From the NCBI GenBank assembly GCA_029262735.1, contig JAJCYY010000067.1, forward strand, positions 1 through 64,000: a DNA stretch of 64,000 bases, read 5' to 3'. The DNA is from Chloroflexota bacterium (GTDB lineage: Bacteria > Chloroflexota > Dehalococcoidia > Lucifugimonadales > Lucifugimonadaceae). How positions within the stretch are numbered: the stretch's first letter is position 1; each line of letters begins with the position of its first letter. The translations under genes were made by a program, and so were the position numbers. The notes below the pieces were generated by a model, which was not told the DNA's origin, made no database searches, and saw only the letters and a list, made by a program, of their open reading frames with translations. Positions 17,550 through 25,683 of this stretch are shown here, in pieces.

Positions 17550-17599
17550 AGCCCTGTGCCGCATACGGGTGATCGTGCCACCCGCACCGGCACAGGGCT
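17550..17599. promoter_or_regulatory. Strong stem-loop between binding-protein and permease genes
   Basis: AGCCCTGTGCCG (17550-17561) pairs perfectly with CGGCACAGGGCT (17588-17599); inside the loop CGGGTG (17566-17571) pairs with CACCCG (17579-17584). On the transcribed minus strand no U-tract follows, so it resembles an mRNA-stabilising or attenuating hairpin of the kind seen after binding-protein genes in ABC operons rather than a full terminator. Confidence 0.6.
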
Positions 17600-17623
17600 A
17601 ATTTTCTTTACTTCGGGAACCGC

Positions 17624-19423
17624 TTAGCGGCCCGATGGGGCGTCCTCGGTCACCCAGACGTCCTCAAGCTGGAAGCACTTGAACTTGCAGCCCGGGAGAG
17701 CGTCGAAGTTCTTCACGTACGGCTTTGCGATCACTGAAGATCCGGAGACCCGCTCAAGGGGAACAGAGGGAATCCACTCTTCCCGCATGATGCGGTCCAT
17801 CTCGGCGAAGATCGCGTTCAACTCTGGGCCCTGCAGGGTGCGCTTGGCCTCTTCAAAGAGGTCGAGCCAGTTCTGCGGCGGGGTCCAGCCGTAGTTACGG
17901 CCTGCGCCCGGCGCCCAGTCGGCCTGGATCTGGGACATCGGGCTCAGGTGGAGCACTCCGGTCCCGTAGCGGCCAAAGTCGAAGTCCTTCTCACCGAGGC
18001 GAGCGAACATGCTTGCCGTGTCGGTGATGTCAAGATCGACGCTCAGGCCGAGAGACTCGTCCAGGAGCTGCTGGATAACCTCGGCGCTTGAAGAGCCGCC
18101 GGTGTTGACCAGTATCTTCAACTTGCCATCCCAGTCCATCAGGCCAGACTCCTCAGCGAGCTGCCGCGCTTCGGCCAGCGCTGCGTCTCGAGTCGCCGGG
18201 TCGTATCCGTACAGGGTCGGCACGTCGTCCCATGCCGGGTCGGTCGAACCGAAGAAGCTGGCAGGCTTGTTCAGCACCGGGATGCCGGGTGTCTGGAGGA
18301 TGTCCAGGAAGACGAGCCTGTCAAACGCCAGGTAGACGGCTTCGCGCGCCTTCACGTTGTCGAACGGTGGCCTGGTGTTGTTGAGCGCAAGCCGGGTCAG
18401 GCCCGGGTTGATCCACTGCTGGTAGACGAACTTGTCGCCTTCGTCCTTCTCGAAGTTGAAGGTGGCCTCGACGTTCTGCTCGCTCAGCAGGTCGATGCGG
18501 CCGGTCTTCAGCGCAGCGATAGCGGTCTCCTGCTCCGGGAACTGGATCGAGGTGATCGAGTCCAGGTACGGGAACGGGCTGCCGTCCGGCGCATTGCGGT
18601 GGTAGTTCGGGTTCGGCTTCGACTTCACGAAGTTGTCCCGTTCGGTCTGATCGACCATCCACGGTCCGGTGCCGATCACCTTGGCGGCAGAGTCGATACC
18701 GTCCTGTGCGATGTGCTTGGGGACGATGATGTGCCACGGGTCTGCAAGTTCAAGCAGGAAGCCGACATCGGTCGCCGAGATCATGATTTTGATCTTGTCG
18801 TTTCCGATCGCAGCAACACCGACGATGCTCTTAAACCCGGCGACTCTCGGCAACGAGACTCCCTGTGGCGGGTCAGCCCATCGCTTGACCGCCCAGGCAA
18901 CGTCGTCGATCGTCACGGGAGTCCCGTCGTGCCACTGGAGACCGGTTGGAATCGTCAGGGTGAACTCTGTGGCGTCTCCCTCGATGTCCCACTCGTTTGC
19001 CAGTGAGGGAATGACGGTGGAGCCGTCACGAGCGGAGAACTGCAACAGCCCGTTGTAGTGCCGCGCAAAGTGCTGCGGTGAGCTGAATACGGAGTCCTGG
19101 GTCATGTCCCATTTGGTCGGGAAACCTGTTCCAGAACTACCAAAGATGAACTCCCCGCCCCGGCGAATTCCGCCGGGTGGTGGCGCCTGGGTTGGCGGGG
19201 CCGCCGTCGGCTGGGCCGGTCTCGGTGTTGGCGACGGCTGTCCTGGCGCAGTTGTGGACGTTGGCTGCACTGTCGCCGGTGGCGTAGTGGCCGTTGCGGC
19301 CGGCTGCTGCCCGGTCGAAGTCGCCGTGGCGACCGGATCGTCGTCACCGCTTCCGCATGCAACAGCAACCGTTGAGAGCATTGCGAGTAGCGCGACGAAC
19401 GCGAATCGATACTTCCTGATCAT
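17624..19423 (-). CDS. Peptide-type ABC transporter substrate-binding lipoprotein
   Basis: 599 residues, SBP_bac_5 family (cluster C binding proteins). ATG 19423 follows GGAGGAG closely. The signal peptide ends at the lipobox VAVAC, then a Thr/Pro/Gln linker (about 30-80) tethers the protein. Family motifs include the WHDGTPVTIDDVAWAVKRW segment and KAREAVYLAFDRL. It captures the ligand (peptide, glycoside or metal chelate; not predictable) for the OppBCDF-like importer encoded downstream. It is the first gene of the operon. Confidence 0.92.
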   Translation of the reverse strand: MIRKYRFAFVALLAMLSTVAVACGSGDDDPVATATSTGQQPAATATTPPATVQPTSTTAPGQPSPTPRPAQPTAAPPTQAPPPGGIRRGGEFIFGSSGTGFPTKWDMTQDSVFSSPQHFARHYNGLLQFSARDGSTVIPSLANEWDIEGDATEFTLTIPTGLQWHDGTPVTIDDVAWAVKRWADPPQGVSLPRVAGFKSIVGVAAIGNDKIKIMISATDVGFLLELADPWHIIVPKHIAQDGIDSAAKVIGTGPWMVDQTERDNFVKSKPNPNYHRNAPDGSPFPYLDSITSIQFPEQETAIAALKTGRIDLLSEQNVEATFNFEKDEGDKFVYQQWINPGLTRLALNNTRPPFDNVKAREAVYLAFDRLVFLDILQTPGIPVLNKPASFFGSTDPAWDDVPTLYGYDPATRDAALAEARQLAEESGLMDWDGKLKILVNTGGSSSAEVIQQLLDESLGLSVDLDITDTASMFARLGEKDFDFGRYGTGVLHLSPMSQIQADWAPGAGRNYGWTPPQNWLDLFEEAKRTLQGPELNAIFAEMDRIMREEWIPSVPLERVSGSSVIAKPYVKNFDALPGCKFKCFQLEDVWVTEDAPSGR

Positions 19424-19465
19424 ATATTTCTCCTCCAGCAAGCCGTGCCCTTCACGTAGTGGGCC

Positions 19466-19524
19466 ATCTTATCGGATGATCTCCCATCTGCAACTACGAC
19501 CGTTACCTGTACGACCGTTACCTG
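19466..19524 (-). promoter_or_regulatory. Putative promoter and 15-bp tandem repeat upstream of the transporter operon
   Basis: On the minus strand a possible -35 TTGCAG (19488-19493) and -10 TAAGAT (19466-19471) are 16 bases apart, a weak match. Immediately upstream TACGACCGTTACCTG (plus-strand reading) is repeated exactly at 19495-19509 and 19510-19524. The second copy covers the stop codon of the upstream hydrolase gene. It could be an operator pair or a slippage duplication. Confidence 0.35.
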
Positions 19525-21563
19525 GTTTTGGCGTCATCTCCGGCAAAGAAGCCGGCGACCATATCTCCACCCTGTGTCCAGACCCGGTCGCCAAATCCAT
19601 CTACGTCGGTGCCTTTCTCCCACGATGGCAGGCCGCTTTTTCGTTCATAGACCGGTGTTGTTCCTTCAAGGAAGTCTCTCGGCACCGTTCCCTGCGCCTG
19701 GTCCGGCGGGTCGATCCCGAGAAGGTGGCTGACGATCGAGACGACATCCATCTGGTGGATGAAGCCGAGTTCGTCCGACGGGCGGAGATATCCCTGCTTG
19801 AAGCCCGGTGCGCGGCCGATGAAGACGGCCATGTTTGAGGAGAGCTCGGTCCTGGCGGTCGGCAGGTAAGGCCCGTGGTGACCGCCGTAGCTGCCTGGTG
19901 CCCAGACGTAGGGGTCTGCGCTGCCGTCTCCCTCGGCACTGGGATATCCGGCGACGTAGCCGTCCTCCATGATGAAGATGACGTCGCCACACTGCTCGCC
20001 CCAGTAGCCGAGCAGCGATGCATGCACTTTGGGGAGTGCGACGGCGACCGGGCTCTGGTTGTTCTCTTTGTCGACCCAGCTCCTTAGAAGAGTGAGCACA
20101 TCTCGCTGGATCTCCTTGTACTCGGCTGATCCCTCGGGGGCGTTGATGAACAGCTCGAAGCTGCGCAGCGGGGTGAGGAAGATTTTCGTGCGCTCCATGT
20201 CCACCTCGTCGAAGTCTTCATTGGGGTTGAAGCGCTTGGTGAAGCCCTCTTTCAGGACGAGCAGGCCGTTGTCCTGCAGGAGCCTGTAGACGTCTGTTGC
20301 GCGCTTCTGGGGATAGACGGCGTGGTCGGAAACGATCAGTATGGCCGTCTCGTCGTCTGCGGCTTCGAGCAGTTTGGCGAACATGCGGTCGCACGCTTTG
20401 TATGCCTCGCGATAGGCGAACCAGCCGATCTCGGTTTTCGCTTCGTCGTAGCCCGGTCCTTCTGGATCGATGTCTGCGATGAAGTAGTGGTTCATGTAGT
20501 CGAACAGATGAATGTGCGTGTAGAAGAGGGAGTAGTCCTGTTCGTGCAAGAGGTGGTTTGCGACGTTGGCGAACCATGTGCACTGGTAGTCGATCTCCTC
20601 AAGCGCGGTCTCCAGGTCGGACAGGCCCCAGGTGTACGGCATGTGCGATGCGTGCTCGAGGTACGGCCCGAATTTATCCGTCATTTCGCGTGCGAGAGAA
20701 GCCGGTTCGGTGAAGCCGTCTGCATACATGACCTGCGAGCGGTAGATTCGCAGATTCTGTCCATCAGGGGAAAGCTCAAGCAGCTTGAACCGGAACACCG
20801 CGGGGACCTTGCCCTCGTCTTCGAGGATGAAGTTTCGGCTAATCCAGTCACTCCACTCCCCTATTCCGGCACGTCCAAGCTCGTTATCACGGTCACGATC
20901 CGAGAAGAACGCGACCGTGTCGAGCCCGTTACCGCTGGAGTCCAGGGCGAGCCCGATCAGCGTCTGGTTCTCGCCCTTTTTCTTGGTGACGAACGGGAGC
21001 GGGAACTCCTTGGGGTCAGACTTGCTTTCGGGAAGGCTCTTCCAACCGGCAGGCGGTTGCAGCTTCAGCGTGTAACTGTTGGCGATGCTGTCATCTGTGG
21101 TGTAGCCGTGGGCGGGAGTTATCTCGAACGGGCTTGCGCCGAAGCCAGGGTGGCCGAAGCCGTCGATCTTGGCTTCGAGTTCTGAGCGTGCAGGGCCTGA
21201 TGCCGGGTAGTGGAGGGCGACGCTCTTTAGTCCCGCTTTCGACGCGGCTTCGAAGATGGTTTCGGCCTTGACCGCATTGCCGACAAACGCAGACAGCGTG
21301 GACTGGGTGTCGCGCGGCGACGGCGAGTTCAGGAACCAGCGGGAGACCGTGTGTGTGCCGGTGTTCGCACCCGTCATAAGCGTTGCCCAGTTCGTTGGGG
21401 TCCATGAAGGGATCGCGCAGTAGGACTCGGTCGCTACTCCCTCATCCCCCATACGCTTCAGGTTAGGAGTTAGACCTTCGTCGCAGAACTTTTTCCACAT
21501 CGAGAGCATCATTCCATCCATGCCCATTACGAAGACCTTTTTTACTTTTTTTGATTCGGGCAT
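19518..21563 (-). CDS. Alkaline-phosphatase-superfamily hydrolase (nucleotide pyrophosphatase/phosphodiesterase-like)
   Basis: 681 residues from ATG 21563 (AAGGAG eight bases upstream; longer frames run into non-coding sequence). The N-terminal VFVMGMDGM supplies the first metal Asp (D16), and AIPSWTPTNWATLMTG carries the nucleophile Thr region of type I phosphodiesterases. ILIVSDHAVYPQ and GGHHGPYLP supply later metal ligands. No signal peptide is seen, so it is probably cytoplasmic. The substrate is unknown; phosphate diesters or sulfate esters are both possible in this superfamily. It is co-directional with the sulfatase upstream, across a 649-bp gap. Confidence 0.8.
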   Translation of the reverse strand: MPESKKVKKVFVMGMDGMMLSMWKKFCDEGLTPNLKRMGDEGVATESYCAIPSWTPTNWATLMTGANTGTHTVSRWFLNSPSPRDTQSTLSAFVGNAVKAETIFEAASKAGLKSVALHYPASGPARSELEAKIDGFGHPGFGASPFEITPAHGYTTDDSIANSYTLKLQPPAGWKSLPESKSDPKEFPLPFVTKKKGENQTLIGLALDSSGNGLDTVAFFSDRDRDNELGRAGIGEWSDWISRNFILEDEGKVPAVFRFKLLELSPDGQNLRIYRSQVMYADGFTEPASLAREMTDKFGPYLEHASHMPYTWGLSDLETALEEIDYQCTWFANVANHLLHEQDYSLFYTHIHLFDYMNHYFIADIDPEGPGYDEAKTEIGWFAYREAYKACDRMFAKLLEAADDETAILIVSDHAVYPQKRATDVYRLLQDNGLLVLKEGFTKRFNPNEDFDEVDMERTKIFLTPLRSFELFINAPEGSAEYKEIQRDVLTLLRSWVDKENNQSPVAVALPKVHASLLGYWGEQCGDVIFIMEDGYVAGYPSAEGDGSADPYVWAPGSYGGHHGPYLPTARTELSSNMAVFIGRAPGFKQGYLRPSDELGFIHQMDVVSIVSHLLGIDPPDQAQGTVPRDFLEGTTPVYERKSGLPSWEKGTDVDGFGDRVWTQGGDMVAGFFAGDDAKTR

Positions 21564-22212
21564 GAAGATGACTCCTTGGGGACGCGTGATGGCGTTGAGC
21601 AGGTGAAAAGGCAACGTTGGACTGACCGCCCGACAGTGCAACGTAGCTCTCAGCGGCAATCTGACACTGAGACCGCAGCGGTGTCAAGCTCGGAGGAGTG
21701 ACCACCCGTCAGCTACAGGTGTTTCGGTGAGCGCAGTGTGCTGAACAGCTACGGCCGCTGACTGGTGACGTGTGCTCACGTAACTCAGGTGCTGCGACAT
21801 TGCCGGATTGGATTGGCTCGGCTGACATGATCGCTTATTCCCTTCTCCCGGATCCGGGAGGGAGAATTGTCCCTTCGTCCTGAGTTAGAACGAAGGACCT
21901 GGATGAGGGGGTGGGATGCGCGGTCAGTAGTCTTGTTCGCCGCTTGAACCGGGATGCAGCGATGGTTTTCGCTGGTTCAGAAAGCGGTTCCGTTGAGTTG
22001 CCTCATCCACCCCGGGTCCCTCGTTCTGACTCGGGACGAAGGGGGTGGCGCGTCACTTTTTTGGTAGGGGTGGGCAAAAATGCTGTGCCCGGTGATGGCA
22101 GAGCCGTCACAACAACCCACCCTCTAATTCCCTCCCTGTCAGGGAGGGAGAATTGCTGCCTCGGCACCCCATCTGAGCATCATGTCAACCGAGCCGATCT
22201 GGACTCCGGAAG
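21564..22212. other. 649-bp gene-free region with repeat hairpins
   Basis: No gene. It contains the perfect palindrome CTCCCGGATCCGGGAG (21845-21860), a hairpin GTCCCTTCGT/ACGAAGGAC (21869-21898), a CCTCATCC-CCCCGGGTCCCTCG block also near 2980, and a dispersed-repeat block at about 22085-22151 with the hairpin TCCCTCCCTG-T-CAGGGAGGGA (22129-22149). That block closely matches 58840-58918. Confidence 0.7.
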
Positions 22213-23643
22213 CTACACGTCCGGCAGCGGCGCGGTGTCTCCGGTTTCGTGTTGCCAGAGCCGAATCAGGGCGGCCATGCGACGGACGCGGTCCCGGTGC
22301 TCAGGTTCGTTGAACAGGTTGGTTTGCTCATGCGGGTCGGTGTTCAGGTCGAACAGCTCGGACTGGTCCCCGGCGCACAGGTTTAGCTTCCACCTGTCGC
22401 CTGTTGCGACGCAGCGCCAAGGCAGAGTTGCCATGAGGTTGATGAGCGGGTTGCCGAGATTGCGATCACCGATGCCGTTCCACTCCATGAAAGCGGCGTT
22501 TTCAGACAGGTCTCCATCACCTTTCAGCACACCGACCTGGCTGACTCCTTCCACCTCATCCGGGACCGGCTGCCCGGCAAGGTCAAGCAGCGTTGGCACG
22601 ACATCGACGTGGCCGAAGACGCCGTCCAGCTTTTTCTGGGACTTGCTGAGCCACGGAACCCGCATGAGCATGGGGACCCGTGCAGACTCCTCGTAAAATG
22701 CGCGCTTCTCCAGCATCGAATGGTCGCCTGCCATCTCTCCGTGGTCGGTTGTGAATGCGATGACCGTGTTGTCCAGCTGACCCGTCTCTTCGAGCACTGC
22801 CAGCAGCCGGCCGATGGCATCGTCGATGATCTTGACGTTGCCGAAGTAGCGCGCCCGCAGTTTGCGCCATGCGGCTTCGTTGTCGAGTTTTTCGTCGTCG
22901 ACAGTCTTGTTCGGGTAGTGCGCGCCGCGTGCCCTGTTGAAGAGGGATGCGCCTTCGGGCTGCTCCAGGAAGGCAGGGCCAACGGGCAGTTCATCCGGGT
23001 CGTACATGTCGTTGTAGGGGCCGGTCATCGGCGGGTGCGGCTCGAAGGTGCTGAAGACCAGCAGCCACGGCTGCTCCTTGTTCTCACGGATGAAGCGTTC
23101 GGAGTTGTTTGCGAGATATGAGGCGAGTTGGAATTCGGGCGGACATTCGTAGCGCTGGCGGAGGCCGAAGATAGGCTCGCCAATCGGGCTGGTGCCTTCC
23201 GGCTCGAAGCCGTTCTCCTTCATCCAGTGGTAGTAGTCGCTGAACGGCAGGCCGGGCTGCGTGTACTTGTCACGGTGGTCGTCTTCAACGCTGATCCATT
23301 CGTCGAAGCCGTGCTGCTTTACGGAGTCGTCGCCGAGGTGCCACTTGCCAAAGTGGGCTTTGCGGTAGGTGTCGGGGAGCATTTCGGCGAGCGATTTGAT
23401 TTCGTCTGCGAGCTTCGTGCGGTTGATCATGCAGCCGTGGGAGTGGGGATATAGCCCGGTCATGAGCGATCCGCGGGCGGGTGTGCATACGGCCTGGGTG
23501 ACGTAGGCGTTTTCGAAGACGAACGATTCGTCTGCCAGCCGGTTGAGGTTGGGCGACTTGATCCAGTCGTTGCCGTAGCAGGCCATGGTGTCGGTGCGCT
23601 GCTGGTCACTTTCAAAGAGAAGGATGTTGGGCGGGTTCGGCAT
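22213..23643 (-). CDS. Sulfatase (formylglycine type)
   Basis: 476 residues, arylsulfatase-like. The N-terminal metal motif SDQQRTD and the CxPxR modification motif CTPARG (Cys53, converted to formylglycine by a maturase not in this window) are intact. The H/D metal motif TTDHGEMAGDHSMLEKRAFY and the C-terminal LNTDPHEQTNLFNEP are also present. No signal peptide, so it is probably cytoplasmic. It hydrolyses a sulfate ester; the substrate is unknown. It is closely similar to the sulfatases at 52994 and 54687. GGAG precedes the ATG. Confidence 0.93.
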   Translation of the reverse strand: MPNPPNILLFESDQQRTDTMACYGNDWIKSPNLNRLADESFVFENAYVTQAVCTPARGSLMTGLYPHSHGCMINRTKLADEIKSLAEMLPDTYRKAHFGKWHLGDDSVKQHGFDEWISVEDDHRDKYTQPGLPFSDYYHWMKENGFEPEGTSPIGEPIFGLRQRYECPPEFQLASYLANNSERFIRENKEQPWLLVFSTFEPHPPMTGPYNDMYDPDELPVGPAFLEQPEGASLFNRARGAHYPNKTVDDEKLDNEAAWRKLRARYFGNVKIIDDAIGRLLAVLEETGQLDNTVIAFTTDHGEMAGDHSMLEKRAFYEESARVPMLMRVPWLSKSQKKLDGVFGHVDVVPTLLDLAGQPVPDEVEGVSQVGVLKGDGDLSENAAFMEWNGIGDRNLGNPLINLMATLPWRCVATGDRWKLNLCAGDQSELFDLNTDPHEQTNLFNEPEHRDRVRRMAALIRLWQHETGDTAPLPDV

Positions 23644-24133
23644 TTGGGGGGTCTCCTATTGGGGGTTTGGGGGTGGGTGTTCGAATCGTCTCTCTCGTTG
23701 TCGAGTGCCCGTGTGCAGGCGCAAGTCAGAGAGAGGAGATCGGTCGGGACGATCAAAGGGTTGTCATTCTGGACTGGATTGACTTATTTGATTTCATCTA
23801 CTGACGCGTCGCTATATTGGTTGCGGTCAAGCGATTTCTCCCTCCCAGATAGGGGGAGGAATGGGACCCGCGTGGAGGGTAGTATTTCAGATCAGGGAAT
23901 CTCTCCCGGTTATGTAACAGACCGCCGGCTCCGAAGCTCATAAAAACCGCACCCGAGCTGGCACCAGAACGGGGAAAATGACCGCCACCGCCACGTGGGG
24001 CAGGCCAGGAGAAGCCAAGGACAAGTAGGCTCTTCGCTATTGAGTGAGTGCTGGTGTCACCACGTCTCACGGCGTAAAGTCCATCGCATCATGCATGAAG
24101 AACAGGGGTATCAGAAACAACGAGGAGAGCCCA
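23644..24133. other. 490-bp divergent intergenic region
   Basis: Between the minus-strand sulfatase and the plus-strand TIR gene; it must carry both promoters. It contains a partial copy of the dispersed hairpin repeat (CTCCCTCCCAGATAGGGGGAGGA at about 23840) and otherwise nothing I recognise. Composition shifts toward AT from about 23780 onward. Confidence 0.5.
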
Positions 24134-24796
24134 ATGCCTGACCGGGATTCGGTGTTCGTGAACTATCGACACGGTGATGAACGCTTGGCAGCTGAGTTAA
24201 TCACTCAAATGCTCACACGGGAGTTCGGTTCCGAAGCAATCTTCTTCGATGTCGATATCCCTCCGGGCATCAACTTCGAAAACGCCATTCGCGATTACCT
24301 GGACCGGTCTCGATTCATGGTCGTAGTGATTGGTCCTAGATGGGAAGCTCTTCTTCAAAGCCATTCAGATGATGATGAGGACTATGCTTTGCAGGAAATC
24401 GAATATGGGTTGCATACCGATGGCCTGACGGTGCTCCCCGTGAGGGTCAGCGGGGCGCCTGTCCCTTCTTCCAACATCCTTCCTGATCGAATCAAAGAAC
24501 TTTCGAAAATAAATTTCGCACCCATTCGTTCCGATACATTCCAGACCGACGTTCAGAGTTTCTTGATCGCCGACATTGGTAAAGTACTCAGTCCTCGAGA
24601 GCGGAAGATCGAAACGATGGTTGTTAAAGTGAAATTCCCTATCTTGGGCGGTCTTGTTAACCCGAAAAAGATTCGTAGTGAGATCGAAAAGCAGGCGAAG
24701 GACGGCTGGACACACACAGGTCAACAGACCAACTGGTCGGGATTTGGAAGAGCAACTGAAGAACTTTACTTCCAGAGGGAGGTCGACGTTGACTGA
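24134..24796 (+). CDS. TIR-domain protein
   Basis: 220 residues from ATG 24134, with GAGGAG six bases upstream. Residues about 4-145 form a TIR domain: SVFVNYRHGDERLAAELI (box 1), IFFDVDIPPGINFENAI (box 2 loop), FMVVVIGPRWEALL, and YALQEIEYGL, where Glu88 fits the catalytic Glu of NAD-cleaving TIRs. The C-terminal 60 residues resemble a small DUF4177-like domain (KQAKDGWTHTGQ). Bacterial TIRs act in NAD depletion during antiphage defence, in signalling, or as effectors. Base composition is visibly more AT-rich than neighbours, suggesting recent acquisition. It is convergent with the end of the eCIS operon, 536 bp away. Confidence 0.85.
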   Translation: MPDRDSVFVNYRHGDERLAAELITQMLTREFGSEAIFFDVDIPPGINFENAIRDYLDRSRFMVVVIGPRWEALLQSHSDDDEDYALQEIEYGLHTDGLTVLPVRVSGAPVPSSNILPDRIKELSKINFAPIRSDTFQTDVQSFLIADIGKVLSPRERKIETMVVKVKFPILGGLVNPKKIRSEIEKQAKDGWTHTGQQTNWSGFGRATEELYFQREVDVD

Positions 24797-25332
24797 TACG
24801 TTGAGTTGGAAGTCGGCTGAGCACCAACGTATCGGACGGGCCTGAAGGTCAACCCGAAGTAGGTGCCTCAACAGTGCAGCTCGAGTGCGGAGTAGCCTCG
24901 TGTCGTCGACTCCGAATTCCGCGCCTCCGGTATTGGGGATTTGTGCCAAGCCTACCCATCGCGGAATCTCTCTGCGACCTTACATTGTCCAGTGAAATCC
25001 CTCCGCCGCGGTCGGGATGACACGGACTGCGGGCCGGATGACCCCCTTTGGCAGGCTCAGGATGGCAGTGATGTGGACTCGCAGAGTCCACCGGGCGCAG
25101 CAAGCGGCGCCCCTACCAGTAACGAAAACGGTCCCTTTGTCCCTGTCCTGAGCGAAGTCGAATGGCCCCTCGATGGGCTCAGGATGACATTCGGAATCTC
25201 ACGGGTGATCTTACATAGTTGAGTAAGATCCCGTGCCCGCAAGCGTGCACCCGGCTAACGGGCACCTGCGCGTGCGGCTACGCTGGCTCAGGATGACATT
25301 TCCGCCCTCACTGGTCAGCCACAGGAGGCGTC
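24797..25332. repeat. 536-bp intergenic repeat block
   Basis: No gene. About 24980-25225 is made of dispersed-repeat blocks: AAATCCCTCCGCCGCGGTCGGGATGACAC (compare 61075-61100 and the inverse at 12291), GGCGCAGCAAGCGGCGCCCCTACC, CCTGAGCGAAGTCGAA, GGCTCAGGATGACATTC. A short palindromic CTTACATAGTTGAGTAAGAT lies at about 25210. The region separates the TIR gene from the end of the eCIS operon; no clear terminator was found. Confidence 0.65.
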
Positions 25333-25635
25333 TTATTCCAGCAGTTTCAGTACCTCTTGCGGACTCTCTGAGGCCTTGCTTAGCGCCTCGGTGTGGTCTT
25401 GAAGCGATCGGGCTTTGCTCTGGGTCAGCACGGTTCTGATCGAGTCGGCTCCGAACACGAGGCCCACCCTGCCTGCCTCACGCTCGGCGCAGGCAGCGAC
25501 CGCCTTCGACAGCAGTTCCAGGTCTTCAGTTTCTGCGGCGTTGGCAAGGTAGATGCTGCGGATGGCGTTTGCAATCGACAATCCGGGATCTGTCTGTCCG
25601 AGGGACGATAGGTTGTAGTTCAGTCTTTGTTGCAT
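25333..25635 (-). CDS. Small protein, last gene of the eCIS operon
   Basis: 100 residues, mostly predicted helix (RLNYNLSSL, LSIANAIRSIYLANAAETED, LELLSKAVAACAEREAGRVG). There is no motif I can name. An AGGAAA site lies before the ATG. It is 48 bp downstream of the giant DUF6519 gene and on the same strand, so it probably belongs to the operon, perhaps as an assembly factor or chaperone. The function is unknown. Confidence 0.55.
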   Translation of the reverse strand: MQQRLNYNLSSLGQTDPGLSIANAIRSIYLANAAETEDLELLSKAVAACAEREAGRVGLVFGADSIRTVLTQSKARSLQDHTEALSKASESPQEVLKLLE

Positions 25636-25683
25636 TTCATGTTTCCTAACCTGGCTGGCCTGACGACTTTGCGGATTCGCAGA

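Noticed and set aside
19104-19838. Plus-strand frame of 244 residues crossing two minus-strand genes
   Set aside because: It overlaps the binding-protein signal region and the hydrolase C-terminus, both of which have recognisable family motifs; the plus-strand product has none.
20322-21185. 287-residue plus-strand frame
   Set aside because: Antisense to the alkaline-phosphatase-superfamily gene; no motif or ribosome site of its own.
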